This document shows, piece after piece, positions 32,540 to 43,240 of a stretch of DNA of 64,000 nucleotides. A program made the translations under genes and the position numbers. A model generated the notes under the pieces. It did not search any database, was not told the origin of the DNA, and worked only from the letters and a program-made list of their open reading frames with translations. The stretch is from Portulaca oleracea. Taxonomy: Eukaryota; Streptophyta; Magnoliopsida; Caryophyllales; Portulacaceae. The stretch spans positions 16,511,094 through 16,575,093 of the forward strand of contig CM055881.1 of the NCBI GenBank assembly GCA_029582165.1. The letters are read 5' to 3'. How positions within the stretch are numbered: position 1 is the stretch's first letter; every line of letters starts with the position of its first letter.

Positions 32540-33843
32540 CAAAAAATTGCTCAGGGGTGTCATACATTCCCCAAAAGTGACTATTTGGGGACCACATTAT
32601 TTTTTTTTACTCGTTGGGAACCAGATTGTGGTCAAAATAGGCTGGTTGGGTATTTTCCGGCCAAAAGTTATGAAAATCTGGTGAGAATAGCCGGAGTCAA
32701 CACAAAAATCATTTAGACCCATGGAGTGACAAAAATACCCCTTTTTTGGCTCCAATTTTTGTCTTTAAAACTGACTTAACTCCTCCTCCCTTCCAAATAC
32801 CAAATTCAGTCGACATTTGTGAGAAAAATTTGAGAGAGAGGAAGTTGGAGACTTGAGGAGGAAGTTGGAGACTTGAGGAAGTTGGAGACTTGAGGAGGAA
32901 GTTGGAGACTTGAGGAAGCTGGAGACTTGAGGATGGGAGGTAAGTCATAAACGAATTCATTGTCTGAGATGGCATCAAACGAATTCAAAATCGACAGCAT
33001 TCAATTGTCCTGAAGATCGACAACCTTCAATTGAATGGTGGGGTTGTTTTAGTCTGATGCTGATGATGATGATGATGATGATAACCCCCACCACCAGCAC
33101 CATAGATGGCATCAGAAAACCCATGCATCTGGAAGTTAAACAAGGACGGAATCAACCCCCCAAAACTCGCAGAAAGCGCGAAGTTCCCAAACCTCGCCGT
33201 AGCAACAGGAGGAAACCCACCAAATCCCCCGAGAAACCCAAACCCATGGGGATGAAACTGGTTGTTTTCAGGGGGAGTCGCAGTCTCAGGACGCTGCCCA
33301 GACGGTCAATCGGGATGTCAACACCTCCAACGGTGTGATTCGACCTTGCATCTGAGGAATTCTTGCTGCGACCGTAGAGAGGGACGAGTTTGTGTTCTTG
33401 GACGAGAGCCTTGCAGACGGGGCATTCTTGGGATTGAGAGTGGAAATGGAGCCATTTGTAGAGACATGGCTAACAGAAGAGGTGACCGCAAAGGGTGACG
33501 ATGGGATCTTGGGCTAAGTCGAAGCAGATGTTGCATTCGAAGTCACCGGCGTCGGAGTTGTTGCTGTTGGTGTTGGTGTTGGTGGTGGTGGTGGTCGCCA
33601 TTGCTGTGGATCTGAGTGAGGAATGAAGAATGAGGATGGTGGTCAGAGCATGGAGAAGAGTGAGGATTCACACATAAGTCAAGGGGTATTTAAGTCTTTT
33701 TATTGTTTCCGGCTATTTTGGCCGGAAAATACCCAACCAGCCTATTTTGACCACAATCTGGTCCCCAACGAGTAAAAAAAATAATGTGGTCCCCAAATAG
33801 TCACTTTTGGGGAATGTATGACACCTCTGAGCAATTTTTTCGA
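32540..33843. mobile_element. Pack-MULE carrying a captured RING gene
   Basis: Arms of about 150 bp are inverted repeats (aaaaaattgctcag...ggccggaaaataccc). The octamer GCATTGTC lies at 32532-32539 and 33844-33851 as target duplication. Between the arms is host-gene sequence (33060-33601) and a short tandem repeat of aggaagttggagacttg (32829-32933). No transposase is present. This is the layout of Mutator-like elements that capture gene pieces. Confidence 0.82.
33060..33601 (-). pseudogene. Captured RMA-type RING E3 ubiquitin ligase fragment
   Basis: From an ATG at 33601 the minus strand reads a Thr/Asn-rich start and then a C3HC4 [24 protein letters not shown], then [24 protein letters not shown]. 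This is the RING of the plant RMA/RNF5/RNF185 family, whose members are membrane-anchored ubiquitin ligases of the endoplasmic reticulum. A TAG at 33470-33472 replaces the Trp in the HLFCWPC motif. A frameshift follows near 33300. In the next frame [15 protein letters not shown] and [10 protein letters not shown] continue the family sequence as far as MHGFSDAIYG. The C-terminal membrane anchor is missing. It cannot make a working ligase. Confidence 0.82.
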
Positions 33844-33965
33844 GCATTGTCTCCTCAAATTTTAAAATTTTTGAACACAAATTTCTAAATAAATATGATG
33901 CTTGTTATATAAAATTATTGTCATTAGATTTGTTACGAAAAGTATTATCCTAAAAGTATTCTATT

Positions 33966-34178
33966 GCAATTGTTAATAAAATATTATATAAGAAATTATC
34001 AATCAATGAGTAATTTTGAAGCCATAACAATGAACTAAATTATAAATAACAGGAACTTTAGACGCTAATATACAATTGTTAATAAAATATTATATAAGAA
34101 ATTATCAATCAATGAGTGATTTTGAAGCCATAACAATGAACTAAATTATAAATAATAGGAATTTTAGACGCTAATATA
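33966..34178. repeat. Tandem duplication of a 106-107-bp unit
   Basis: caattgttaataaaatatta...gacgctaatata is present twice in a row (33966-34071 and 34072-34178) with few changes. The end of each unit, gacgctaatata, is also the edge of the neighbouring Mutator-like element. Confidence 0.75.
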
Positions 34179-34510
34179 CTGAACTTTTGGGGTTGGACAA
34201 TATTGTACTGAACTTTGACCTTGGACAATAATGCACTGAACTTTGGGGGGTGTTGGACAATAATGCACTCGAGACAATTTCAACGGTGGCGAACTTGGTG
34301 ACCATTTTACGTGACAGACCGAGAAGACAAATATTTTTGGATCAATTCATCTCCTCCACCCGCTACATAGGATTGCCACCAAGTTAGCCATTGCCAAAAT
34401 CATACTAAGTATATCAATGTTCAACACCCCTCAAAGTACAGTGTATTATTGTCCAATGTCAAAGTTCAGTGCATTGTTGTCCAATACCCAGTATATTAGC
34501 ATCCAAAAAC
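34160..34510. mobile_element. Mutator-like MITE, family of 29630-30062
   Basis: The left arm ctaatatactgaacttttgg and the right arm cagtatattag are inverted. The same ggacaataatgcactgaact motif repeats on both arms. The exact ends and target duplication are unclear. Confidence 0.6.
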
Positions 34511-34569
34511 CCATAATAATATGGAACATTAAAGATCCTAAAATTGACCAAATGACAAATATTATCATT

Positions 34570-34928
34570 TCATTTACTATAAAAGAAAAGGGACGCCTCA
34601 CAACAATCTTTAGCAACTTGTCTGCCTGTATGCCTTCTGACTTGTGTTCACACACGAATTTGCTATTTTGCCCTCGAATAATAATATAATAACAAATTAA
34701 CAACTTATATGCCTTTTAGCTTGTGTTTACTCACGAATTTACTCTTTCGCCTATAAATATAATATAATAACTAACAACTTGTTTTTAGTAAGGTATTTTT
34801 CTAATGACAACAATTTAATATTGTTATTTATTTTATTATTTGTAAGTAACCAATTTCAAAAACTTATTCAAATTAACAAACATATAAGAATAGACTTAAT
34901 ATAAAAAATTGGCACGAGCTGGTTCTAG
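34570..34928 (+). mobile_element. Helitron-like element, first of two in tandem
   Basis: It opens TCATTTACTATAAAAG and closes GCACGAGCTGGTTCTAG followed by T. TC...CTAG(T) with an internal tandem repeat of about 80 bp (34614-34694 and 34695-34770) fits a short non-autonomous Helitron. No hairpin of the usual strength is seen before CTAG. Confidence 0.45.
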
Positions 34929-35303
34929 TATTATAAAAGAAAAGAAGATGTGTATTTTTTTTTTAATTAGCAGCTTGCTTGTCTACTTGTCTTCTAGCTT
35001 GTGTTCCCACATGAATTTACTGTTTGGCCGTCAAATAATAATATAATAGCAAGCAGTTTGCTTGCCTGCTTGCTTTGTAACTTGTGCTCAAACACAAATT
35101 TATTTTTTTGTCCTTAAATATAATATAATAACAAACAATTTATAATTTTTGGTAATGTATTTTTCTAACGGCGATAGTTTAATATTGTAATCCATTATAA
35201 TTTATGAGTAATCATAGGTTAAATTTTAGTCAAATTAACAAATATACCACAATGAAGGTAGTATAAAACATTGTCTGTGACTTGCACAAGCTAGTTCTAC
35301 TAG
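34929..35303 (+). mobile_element. Helitron-like element, second of two in tandem
   Basis: It matches 34570-34928 along its length: tattataaaagaaaag start, two internal repeats (34969-35052 and 35053-35136), tatttttctaa.ggc core, and a gcacaagctagttctactag end with a small CTTG-CA-CAAG hairpin. It lies directly after the first copy. Confidence 0.45.
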
Positions 35304-35418
35304 TACTTGAAAGTTGGAAAAGAGGCAGCAAATGAAAAAGCAGGGGAACAACTGTCATCAACTATGGCGCTTCATAGTAAGTAAGTAAGCCTTTTATTAG
35401 CATAAACAGACGCAGAGC

Positions 35419-37016
35419 ATGACTCCCTCCAGCCATAAAAGAGCTTCTCAACAGTACGCCATCTACGTTGGGAATATACCAGAGGAGATCGACAAACATG
35501 GCCTGAAAGGGATCTTTGATAGGGTCGGGACGGTGAAGAAAGCAGTCATTGCTCAGAGGCTTACATGGAAAGTATGGGTTTATTCATTTCTGGAGCAGAG
35601 AGAAAGTCTTTCATAAAGTATCAGCAGAATGGATCAAAGGCCAGTAAGAGGTCACAAGATCATTGTTCAACAAGCGAGAGGCAAAAAGAAACAGGAATGG
35701 AGCCGGAACAGAAGGAAGAAAACAAGCCAGATGTGGGTTTCGAAAGTAACATCTGATTTAAAGTCAAGGGAAGAAGCTGTTAACCAAGAGGTTAGAATAG
35801 AAGATGAGACCAACAAAGATGCAGTTGATTGGCTCTCAAGGAGTATCATATGTGTCAGCCCACATCCTAGAGACCTTCTTACAATGTCCTCCACCATTAC
35901 TCAAATAATGGGGCATGTATCAAAGATAACCACTATCAGTGGAACTAAGTTCATAGTAACACTGGCCTCAAAGGAGGAAGCCGAGGATAGGAGCAAAAAC
36001 CTGGGACACCTAGAGGTATGGTTCCAGGAAATACGAATGTGGACTAAATACGAGACTTGTGAGGATAGAAGAGTGTGGGTTGATATACATGGGATTCCCC
36101 CACACGGTTGGAAGGCTGAGAACTTCCAGAAGTGCTTAGATCATTGGGGCAAGATAGTAAGTTTCGGACAGGGAATTGACAACGCAGAGCACTTCGAATG
36201 CATGAGGGTCCAAATCATCACGAAGTGTTTTTCGAAAATTGAGGGAGCGGTACTTATGACACCAGAGGATTGCTCCTTTAAAGTCTTTATTAAGGAAGCA
36301 TTCACCTTTGTCCACGCCCCTGTTCCGCCAAGCAGAGATGACAATATCGGAAGCCATTGTAGTGCAAGTCTTCAAAATTGGCATATGGAAAAGAATGAAG
36401 TTGGAGCTGAGGCAGGCCAAGAGCTACAAGGAGCACAAAGCCACCAGAACCTAGAAGTAGGTGGTTGTCTCGAGAATGATAACATCGAAGAGCCCCTCAA
36501 CATTCATAACAATTCAATGCAACAATTAAACAGTGCTGAGAAGACTAAGAGCCAGGCTGAGCATGCGATAGCATTTACTGCAGTTGATAATCTTGTTGAA
36601 ACTGCCAACAAAGAGAATGAGGAGCCCCAACTTCACTCCATAAACATTGAAGAGAGTGATAATCTAGCATTTACTGCAGTTAATAATCTCGTTGAAACTG
36701 CCAACAAGTAGGATGAGGAGCACCAATTCACTCTGTGAACATTGAAGAGAGTGATAATCTGGCAAATGCTCTCAGAATTGACATTCATCGGTCAGCAGCA
36801 CATCGGACTGAAGATCTTGACTTTGAGGAGATTAACAGGAAAGTGGAAGCTAGAATCGCTACAGTTGGTCCTGACATAGGAGTCAGATTCCTAGACTATT
36901 TAGAAGTAGAGGCAGTCGAACTTGAAGACATTTTCGACAATGGAAAAGGGAGGCGCAGTGCAAACAAGAAAAGAGCTAAGAAATCCAAGAGGCAATCGAA
37001 AAAGTACAGGAGCTAA
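35419..37016 (+). pseudogene. LINE ORF1: RRM plus DUF4283-like nucleic-acid-binding protein
   Basis: It starts at the ATG at 35419. An N-terminal RNA recognition motif has a good RNP2 (AIYVGNIP); its second half is frame-shifted near 35570-35615, where a stop falls. The main frame (35629-36711) continues with VRGHKIIVQQARG, then a DUF4283-like domain (VWVDIHGIPPHGW, LDHWGKIV). An acidic tail has about 31-residue repeats (FTAVDNLVETANKENEEP). The last repeat carries a TAG and a 1-bp deletion (36710-36732); beyond it 36735-37016 ends in a Lys/Arg-rich stretch. ORF1 proteins bind element RNA in the LINE particle. Confidence 0.8.
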
Positions 37017-37475
37017 GCTTTAGGCGTGCCCATAAGATCAATCTTGGTGAGGGTAGCAAAACCCGATTTTGAGACGATCCGTGGGCTGGAAAAATCAGCA
37101 CTGAGGAAACAATTAGCAGATTTATATAAGCTATCCTCACAAAAAAGATGCACAGTATCTGACATGGGACGGTTCCAAGGATATTGTTGGGTGTGGTGCT
37201 TGGCCTGGGTCACGGAGTTAAACAATTTGGAGAAACAGAGAGAGCAGCAACTTATGCTACTGCTGCAGAACAACCATCCTGTTAAAGAAGTTGAAGACAA
37301 GGTTGGTTGGGCGCCAACTGATCTTTATAAGGTCAGGGAGGTCACCCGGAATGCCAAGGAATTAGCAAAAGGAGATGTTCAGGTGGACTCTGTTGTGAGT
37401 AAGGCTTGGCTAAGATTAGCATCTCCTCGAGTTGAAGTCATGGTGTAGATGACATTGGTGGAAAGCTAAACACAA
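37017..37475 (+). pseudogene. LINE ORF2 C-terminal part, before the copia insertion
   Basis: INLGEGSKTRF and DDPWAGK mark the conserved region after the LINE reverse transcriptase. A frameshift follows, then ADLYKLSSQKRCTVSDMG and WVWCLAW in the frame open to 37448, ending with SPRVEVMV. A LINE ORF2 would begin with endonuclease and polymerase; both are missing. Confidence 0.75.
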
Positions 37476-37480
37476 GAGCA

Positions 37481-37889
37481 TGTTGGTAATGACTACAATT
37501 AGTCGTTTTCCATTTTTAGTCAGTCAATTTTTGTGGTTCCCCCTTTTTATCTCCTTTTTAGTTCCTGTTTTTTGTGGCTATTGGATTCCAGTTTCTCCTA
37601 TAAATTGGAGCCTCTGTAGGACTGTGTTCATCATCGAATATAATTCTCTTCTCCTCTCCTCTCCTCTTCCTTTCTGGGCACACAGTTTTGCATACTCCAT
37701 ATCCTTGGCCACGAGTGCACGTGTCCCTGGATAATATGAGTTAACCTTGGGGAGCGACCGGCAATTCCGATTGGCACCGAGGTCGGGCCGTAATCGCTTT
37801 CAAGGCAGCGGTTCATCCACGACTCAGTTTTCTTGTGTTCTCCACAGCCTTGACTCGTTTCTTTCACAGCAGCCTTGATTTTTCCAACA
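37481..37889 (+). repeat. 5' LTR of the copia element
   Basis: 409 bp, TGTTGGTAATG to TTTTTCCAACA. A TATA-like ctataaattgg at 37598-37608 would drive transcription. It pairs with 42170-42572 with scattered differences. Confidence 0.92.
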
Positions 37890-37910
37890 ATTTGAAAGCG
37901 ATTAATATCA

Positions 37911-38510
37911 ATGGCTGCTCCTCCTAAAACCCTCGATGAGATCTACAAAATTGAGCCTTTCGATGGAACCAACTTTAAACGATGGTCCTAAAAGTTATTG
38001 CTCTGTCTTGAACAGTTAGAGATTGATTATGTGTTGTCCTCGCCTCATCTTGAAGATCCAGAAGCACCAACACCACTATCCGAGAGTGACTATAGGAATC
38101 ATCTCAAGCACAAGAAGAAGGATCTGACCCTTCAAGAATTAATCAGCCACATGAGAATTGAGGAAGCAAATCATTTGAAAGATAAGATATCTTCTCTCTT
38201 TTTAAATTCTGTTAAAGCTAACCTGGTTGAATCTTCTGTTCCTGCTAATAAATACAGGTTCAAAGGAAAGAATAAGAAGGATCAGAAGCAATCCAAGCAT
38301 CAGAAACAACTGAACAAGCCTAATACTAAAAACCAGAAGCAGAAGGTTCTCTGTTATGTCTGTGGGAAACCTAGCCACAAGGCATATCAGTGCAATCAGA
38401 ACAAAGGAGCAGTTCAAACCCACCAAAAACCCGCTGGAAAGAATAGTAATCAAGCTAATCTGACTGAGGAGACTGAAGTATTCTTTGCAGTAACTGTGGA
38501 AGCTAATCTC
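37911..38510 (+). pseudogene. Copia gag with zinc knuckle and internal deletion
   Basis: It starts at the ATG at 37911 (MAAPPKTLDEIYKIEPFDGT). A TAA at 37989-37991, in the position of a family Gln codon, breaks it after KRWS. Between PLSES and YRNHLKHKKKDL about 100 residues usual for this gag type seem to be missing. The knuckle CYVCGKPSHKAYQC (CX2CX4HX4C) is intact near 38356-38397. After the stop the frame is open into pol. Confidence 0.75.
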
Positions 38511-41500
38511 GTGACTAACAACAACGAGTGGATTTTGGACAATGGAGCAACTAGACATTTCTGCACCAACAAGAATCTGATGCATGACTTTGAAGAGGTT
38601 CCCGATGGTGAATATGTCTTCATGGGCAATTCTTCCACTGCTGCGATACTAGGTAAAGGGAAAGTTCTCCTTAAGTTTACTTCTGGAAAACCTTTATGCT
38701 TGAACAATGTGTTGTATGTCCCTTCCCTTCGTAGATATCTAGTTTCTAGTAGCCTCCTTGATGTTGCTGGTTTTGAGGTGAACCAAAAGGCTGGAAAAAT
38801 TGTTATCCTTCGTAATAGGGTATTTGTTGGGAAGGGGTATCGTAGTGATGACTTATATGTTCTGAATGTTGCATCTGATGCTAATGGAAATGTTTCTACT
38901 TCTACTTATATTGCTGAATCTGTTAACCTTTGGCATGGTAGACTTGGACATGTGAATTATGCTTCCGTAAACAGACTAAAGAACATGAAATTAATTCCAA
39001 ATGTTAGCACAGAAAGTTGTTCTAAATGTGATGTTTGTGTTGAGGCGAAATGTGCCAAGAAACCTTTCAAGTCAGTAACTACGAGATCAACTCAATTGCT
39101 TGAACTTGTTCATTCAGACCTAGCCGACTTTAAGAACACAATGAGCAAAGGAGGAAAGAAATGGTATATTACCTTTGTAGATGACTTCTCTAGATATACA
39201 AAAGTTTACCTTTTGAGGTCTAAAGACGAGGCTGAAGAAGTGTTCTTAAAATATAAGGCAGAAGTTGAGAATCAACTAGACCGGAAAATCAAGAGGCTTA
39301 GGTTTGATAGGGGTGGTGAATATGACTCAATCTCTTTAGCTGTTTTCTGTGAGAAAAATGGTATTATTCATGAGACTACCGCTCCTTACACCCCTCAAAA
39401 AAATGGTATAGCAGAGCGTAAGAACCGTACCCTTAAGGAAATAATGAATGCTATGCTTCTGAGTTCTGGATTGCCTGATAACATGTGGGGGGAAGCTGTT
39501 TTGACTGTCTGTTTTATTCTCAATAGAGTTCCCCATAAAAAGAGGGATCATACCCCATATAAACTTTGGAAAGGATATGCCCCGAATTTGAATTATTTGA
39601 AAGTGTGGGGGTGTTTGGCTAAAGTGGCTTTACCTAGTCATAAGCGTACCAACATAGGCCCACAGTCCTTTGATGCTATTTTTATTGGATATGCTCAAAA
39701 TAGTGTTGCCTATCGTTCCATGTCTTTGAGTGATTATTCAATTTCTGAATATAGAGATGCTGAATTTTTTGAGCATGTGTTTCCGTTGAAAAAGAATGTG
39801 CCTAATGTGGTAACTGATGTTGTGTCTGATGTAGTACCTGAAAATGTGAGCTTGCTTGTTGCTAGTTCTAGTACTAGAAATGTGGAAATTGAACCTAGAA
39901 GAAGTAAAAGACAAAGAACTACAACTGATTTTGGACCTGATTTTGTTACTGCTTTCCTAGTTGAAATTTTAATCATTATGATGTGAATGTTTTGACTGAG
40001 GTTTTTGTGACTTTATTTCTAATTGATGAAGATCCAAAAACCTATGCTGAGGCTATTAGGTCTATTGATGCAACCTTTTGGAAGGAAGCCATTAGAAGTG
40101 AAATAGATTCCCTAGTGTCTAATAAAACTTGGGAATTAACTGATTTGCCTAAGGGTAGTAGACCTATTAGTAGTAAATGGATTTTCAAAAAGAAATTGAG
40201 GTCTGACGGTTCAATTGATAAATATAAGGCCAGACTTGTCATTAGAGGTTTTGACCAAAAGAAAGGGATAGATTATTTTGACACTTATTCTCCTGTTACG
40301 AAAATAAGCACCATTAGAACGTTGATTGCGTTAGCTGCGATTTTTGATCTCGTTGTGCATCAAATGGATGTAAAGACAGTTTTTCTTAATTGTGACTTAG
40401 AGGAAGAAATCTATATGACCCAACTTGAGGGTTGTGAAGTACCAGGTCAGGAGGATAAAGTATGCAGATTGAGAAAATCTCTTTATGGCCTAAAGCAAGC
40501 TCCTAAACAGTGGTTTGAGAAGTTTGATAGTTCTCTTGTGAAAAATGGATTTGTTGCAAATTTGTCTGATTCTTGTGTCTATTCCAAGATGATAGGATCA
40601 GATTGTGTGCTCATATGCTTATATGTTGATGATATGCTGATCTTTGGTACAAATTTACTTGTAGTCAATGAGACTAAAATGTTGTTGTCTTCTTTGTTTG
40701 AAATGAAATATATGGGTGAAGCTGATCTGATCTTAGGGATTAAAATTCGGAAAACCAACTTTGGTTATGCTTTGTGTCAGTCACACTATATTGAGAAAGT
40801 GTTAAAGAAATTTAACATGTTTGATGTGACACCTGTTAGAACTCCCTACGATCCCAGTATACCTTTAAAGAAGAACAACGGTTCTAGTGTGTCTCAATCT
40901 GAGTATGTTAAAATTATAGGAAGTGTAATGTTTTTGATGAACTTTACTTGTCCTGATATTGCTTATGCTGTGAGTAGATTGAGTCGCTACACTCATAATC
41001 CTAGTCAAGAACATTGGAATGCACTTCATCGTTTGCTTAAGTATCTAAAAGGTACAATGGATTGGTGTTTGCACTTTAATAAATTTCCTGCTGTTGTAGA
41101 AGGATATTGTGATGCAAACTGGATTTTTGATAATGATGAAGTTAGTTCTACTAGTGGTTATGTTTTTACCTTGGGTGGAGGGGCTATCTCGTGCAAGTCT
41201 GCAAAACAGACTTGCATAGCCCGCTCTACCATGGAATCTGAGTTTATTGCTCTTGAGTTGGCAGGTCAAGAAGCAGAGTGGCTTAGAGGTCTCTTAGCAG
41301 ACGTGTCACTATGGGAGAAACAAGAGACACCTATCTCTATACATTGTGACTCACAGGCAGCAATTGGAGTGGCTCATAACAGTGTCTACAACGGGAAAAG
41401 GAGACATATCCGTGTTAGACACAGTGCAGTGAGACAATTGCTAAAGCATGAAGTAATATCCTTGCAGTATGTGAGATCCGAGAAGAATTTGACGGATCCT

Positions 41501-41572
41501 CTCACTAAGGGGTTGACTAGACGAGTTGTTCTAGAGGCATCGAGGGGGATAGGGCTTAAGCCTATGGCTTGA
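38511..41572 (+). pseudogene. Copia pol: protease, integrase, reverse transcriptase, RNase H
   Basis: Protease WILDNGATRHFC has Asn where the active-site Ser/Thr of D-S/T-G is expected. Integrase shows the HHCC finger (HGRLGHVNY, CDVCVEAKC) and the core (HSDLADF, RFDRGGEYDS, ERKNRTL). One missing base near 39965 shifts the frame between 39986 and 40000. Reverse transcriptase has [23 protein letters not shown] and YVDDMLIFG; RNase H has [16 protein letters not shown] and CDSQAAI. It ends [10 protein letters not shown]...GLKPMA at 41572. Without the frameshift and the protease change it would be nearly complete. Confidence 0.92.
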
Positions 41573-42169
41573 AGAGGTATGGTGGATACCAATTATTTGG
41601 TCCAACGAAACCATACTAATCTTCGAGGTGCACTACATCCTTATCCCTATGGTGCAAAGTAGTGCTTCTAAGGTTGAGATTATTCTCTTAATGAATCCAC
41701 GCCCTTTGTGGGGGGTGCTTGTGAGACGCACTGAAGGATTCACCGATTGTTTATTGTAAGGATGAGCTAATTGCTCTTAATAATAATTCCATAGTCACAT
41801 TTGTGGTGGTCTATGTTGAGATAGACTTGATGGAATTACCTATGTAAGTGTGAAGGGGCCGCCTTCTATGAGAGATTTGGGCTACCTCTCTAGAGCACTT
41901 ATGAGTCCCAAGGTGTGCGCATGGCCATAAAGGCGCAAATGTTGTTATCGCGGAGTATGTTTTTTTGTAGGTTGATACGTGTTGTGAGGGTCTCAATCAA
42001 AGTCTTCCAAGTTCAAGGCCTAGTTCACTTGTTAGATTATTGACTGTTGCCTCACATCACTAATGTGTCAATTCAAATCGAAAGATATTGACACCTAAAG
42101 TATCTGACCTGTTTTGCCCAGTTTTTCCTTTTCTTTTCTTGACTACTTTGTAAGCCATTAGTGGGGGAT
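41573..42169 (+). other. 3' untranslated region of the copia element
   Basis: No coding sequence. It ends in the polypurine tract agtgggggat next to the 3' LTR. Confidence 0.75.
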
Positions 42170-42572
42170 TGTTGGTAATGGCTACAATTAGTCGTTTTCC
42201 ATTTTTAGTCAATTAATTTTTGTGGTTCCCCCTTTTTATCTCCTTTTTAGTTCCTGTTTTTTATGGCTGTTGGCTTCCAGTTTCTCCTATAAATTGGAGC
42301 TCTAGAGGACTGTGTTCATCATCGAATACAATTCTCTTATCCTCTCCTCTTCCTTTCTGGGCACACAGTTTTGCATACTCCATATCCTTGGCCACGAGTG
42401 CACGTGTCCCGGGATAATCTGAGTTAACCTTGGGGAGTGACCGACAATTCCGATTGGCACCGAGGTTGGGTCGTAATTGCTTTCAAGGGAGCGGTTCATC
42501 CACGGCTCAGTTTTCTTGTGTTCTCCACAGCCTTGACTCGTTTCTTTCCCAGTAACCTTGATTTTTCCAACA
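42170..42572 (+). repeat. 3' LTR of the copia element
   Basis: 403 bp; pairs with 37481-37889. Confidence 0.92.
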
Positions 42573-42577
42573 GAGCA

Positions 42578-42860
42578 TACCTCTGCAGAAGAAGCTATTT
42601 ACAACTGGAGCAAGACCAATATCCATTCTGTGGCGCTCAAGGGTAAACCATTGATCATCTGTTTCGACAATGTCATCTTGCCAGAGCCATGTGGCTGCAA
42701 CTATTAGAGGAGCTAGGTGGTGAGCTTCCTGCTGATGGTTCCTTCAGGGATTGGTTCAAGCAGTGGCTAGACAAATGATTTAGGAACAAAATGCATAAAA
42801 AGCTCTGGATTGTGAGTTGTTTCGCGACCGTCTGGACCTTGCATGTGAAAGCACAGAAAT
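42578..42860 (+). pseudogene. LINE ORF2 zinc-binding (zf-RVT) tail, after the copia insertion
   Basis: Reading resumes with CRRSYLQLEQDQYPFCGAQG and TIDHLFRQCHLARAMW, the zf-RVT module found at the end of plant LINE reverse transcriptases. The HX4C half is intact; the first Cys of the CPFCG pair is Tyr, and stops follow GAQG and WLDK. About 370 bp of 3' UTR then lead to the A tail. Confidence 0.72.
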
Positions 42861-43240
42861 AAAGTGGTCTTTGATAGTAAAACCCCGGACTTCGATTTGG
42901 TCATGGATCTCACTAAACGAAGGATTGCGATGTGGTTCGGATGCTGGAAGGAGAACATCACATACACAACTGACCAATTGTGCAGGAACTTCAATTTGAT
43001 CCCTAATATGTTCTGAATGCAGTAGTAGCTTGGTGTGGATTGGTTCTGTTGGTGTTGGATAATTATTCTTTGATGTTTTGCACATGTAGTTTTCAGAAGT
43101 TCTGGGCATCTGTTGTATTGTGCAGCTCCTCAATAGCAGCTGAGTGGGTTGCTGATGTAATGCGACTGTATGTTGCTCTTTGAGCAGTTTTCATTGCTTT
43201 GAATAAAAGAGCCCACTGCCCTGTAACTTTCGAAAAAAAA

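Larger units (their letters stand above)
37481..42572 (+). mobile_element. Ty1/copia retrotransposon inserted in the LINE
   Basis: LTRs 37481-37889 and 42170-42572 (TGTTGG...CCAACA) with perfect GAGCA target duplication at 37476-37480 and 42573-42577. A polypurine tract (agtgggggat, 42160-42169) precedes the 3' LTR. Gag-pol runs 37911-41572 with few breaks. Intact ends and nearly open frames make it one of the younger insertions here. I do not see the usual initiator-Met primer binding site after the 5' LTR. Confidence 0.93.
35330..43240 (+). mobile_element. Decayed LINE (L1-type, RRM-bearing ORF1), split by a copia element
   Basis: ORF1 (35419-37016) and the 3' part of ORF2 (37017-37475, continued at 42578-42860) are readable. 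The 3' end has AATAAA (43202-43207) and a short A tail (43233-43240). Endonuclease and reverse transcriptase are absent, so a large deletion lies near 37016. A copia element with GAGCA target duplication interrupts ORF2 at 37481-42572. RRM-type ORF1 proteins are known from plant L1 lineages such as BNR of beet. Confidence 0.8.

Noticed and set aside
37480..37734. Hydrophobic frame that could look like a membrane protein
   Set aside because: It lies within the copia 5' LTR, and the same frame recurs in the 3' LTR at 42220-42417.
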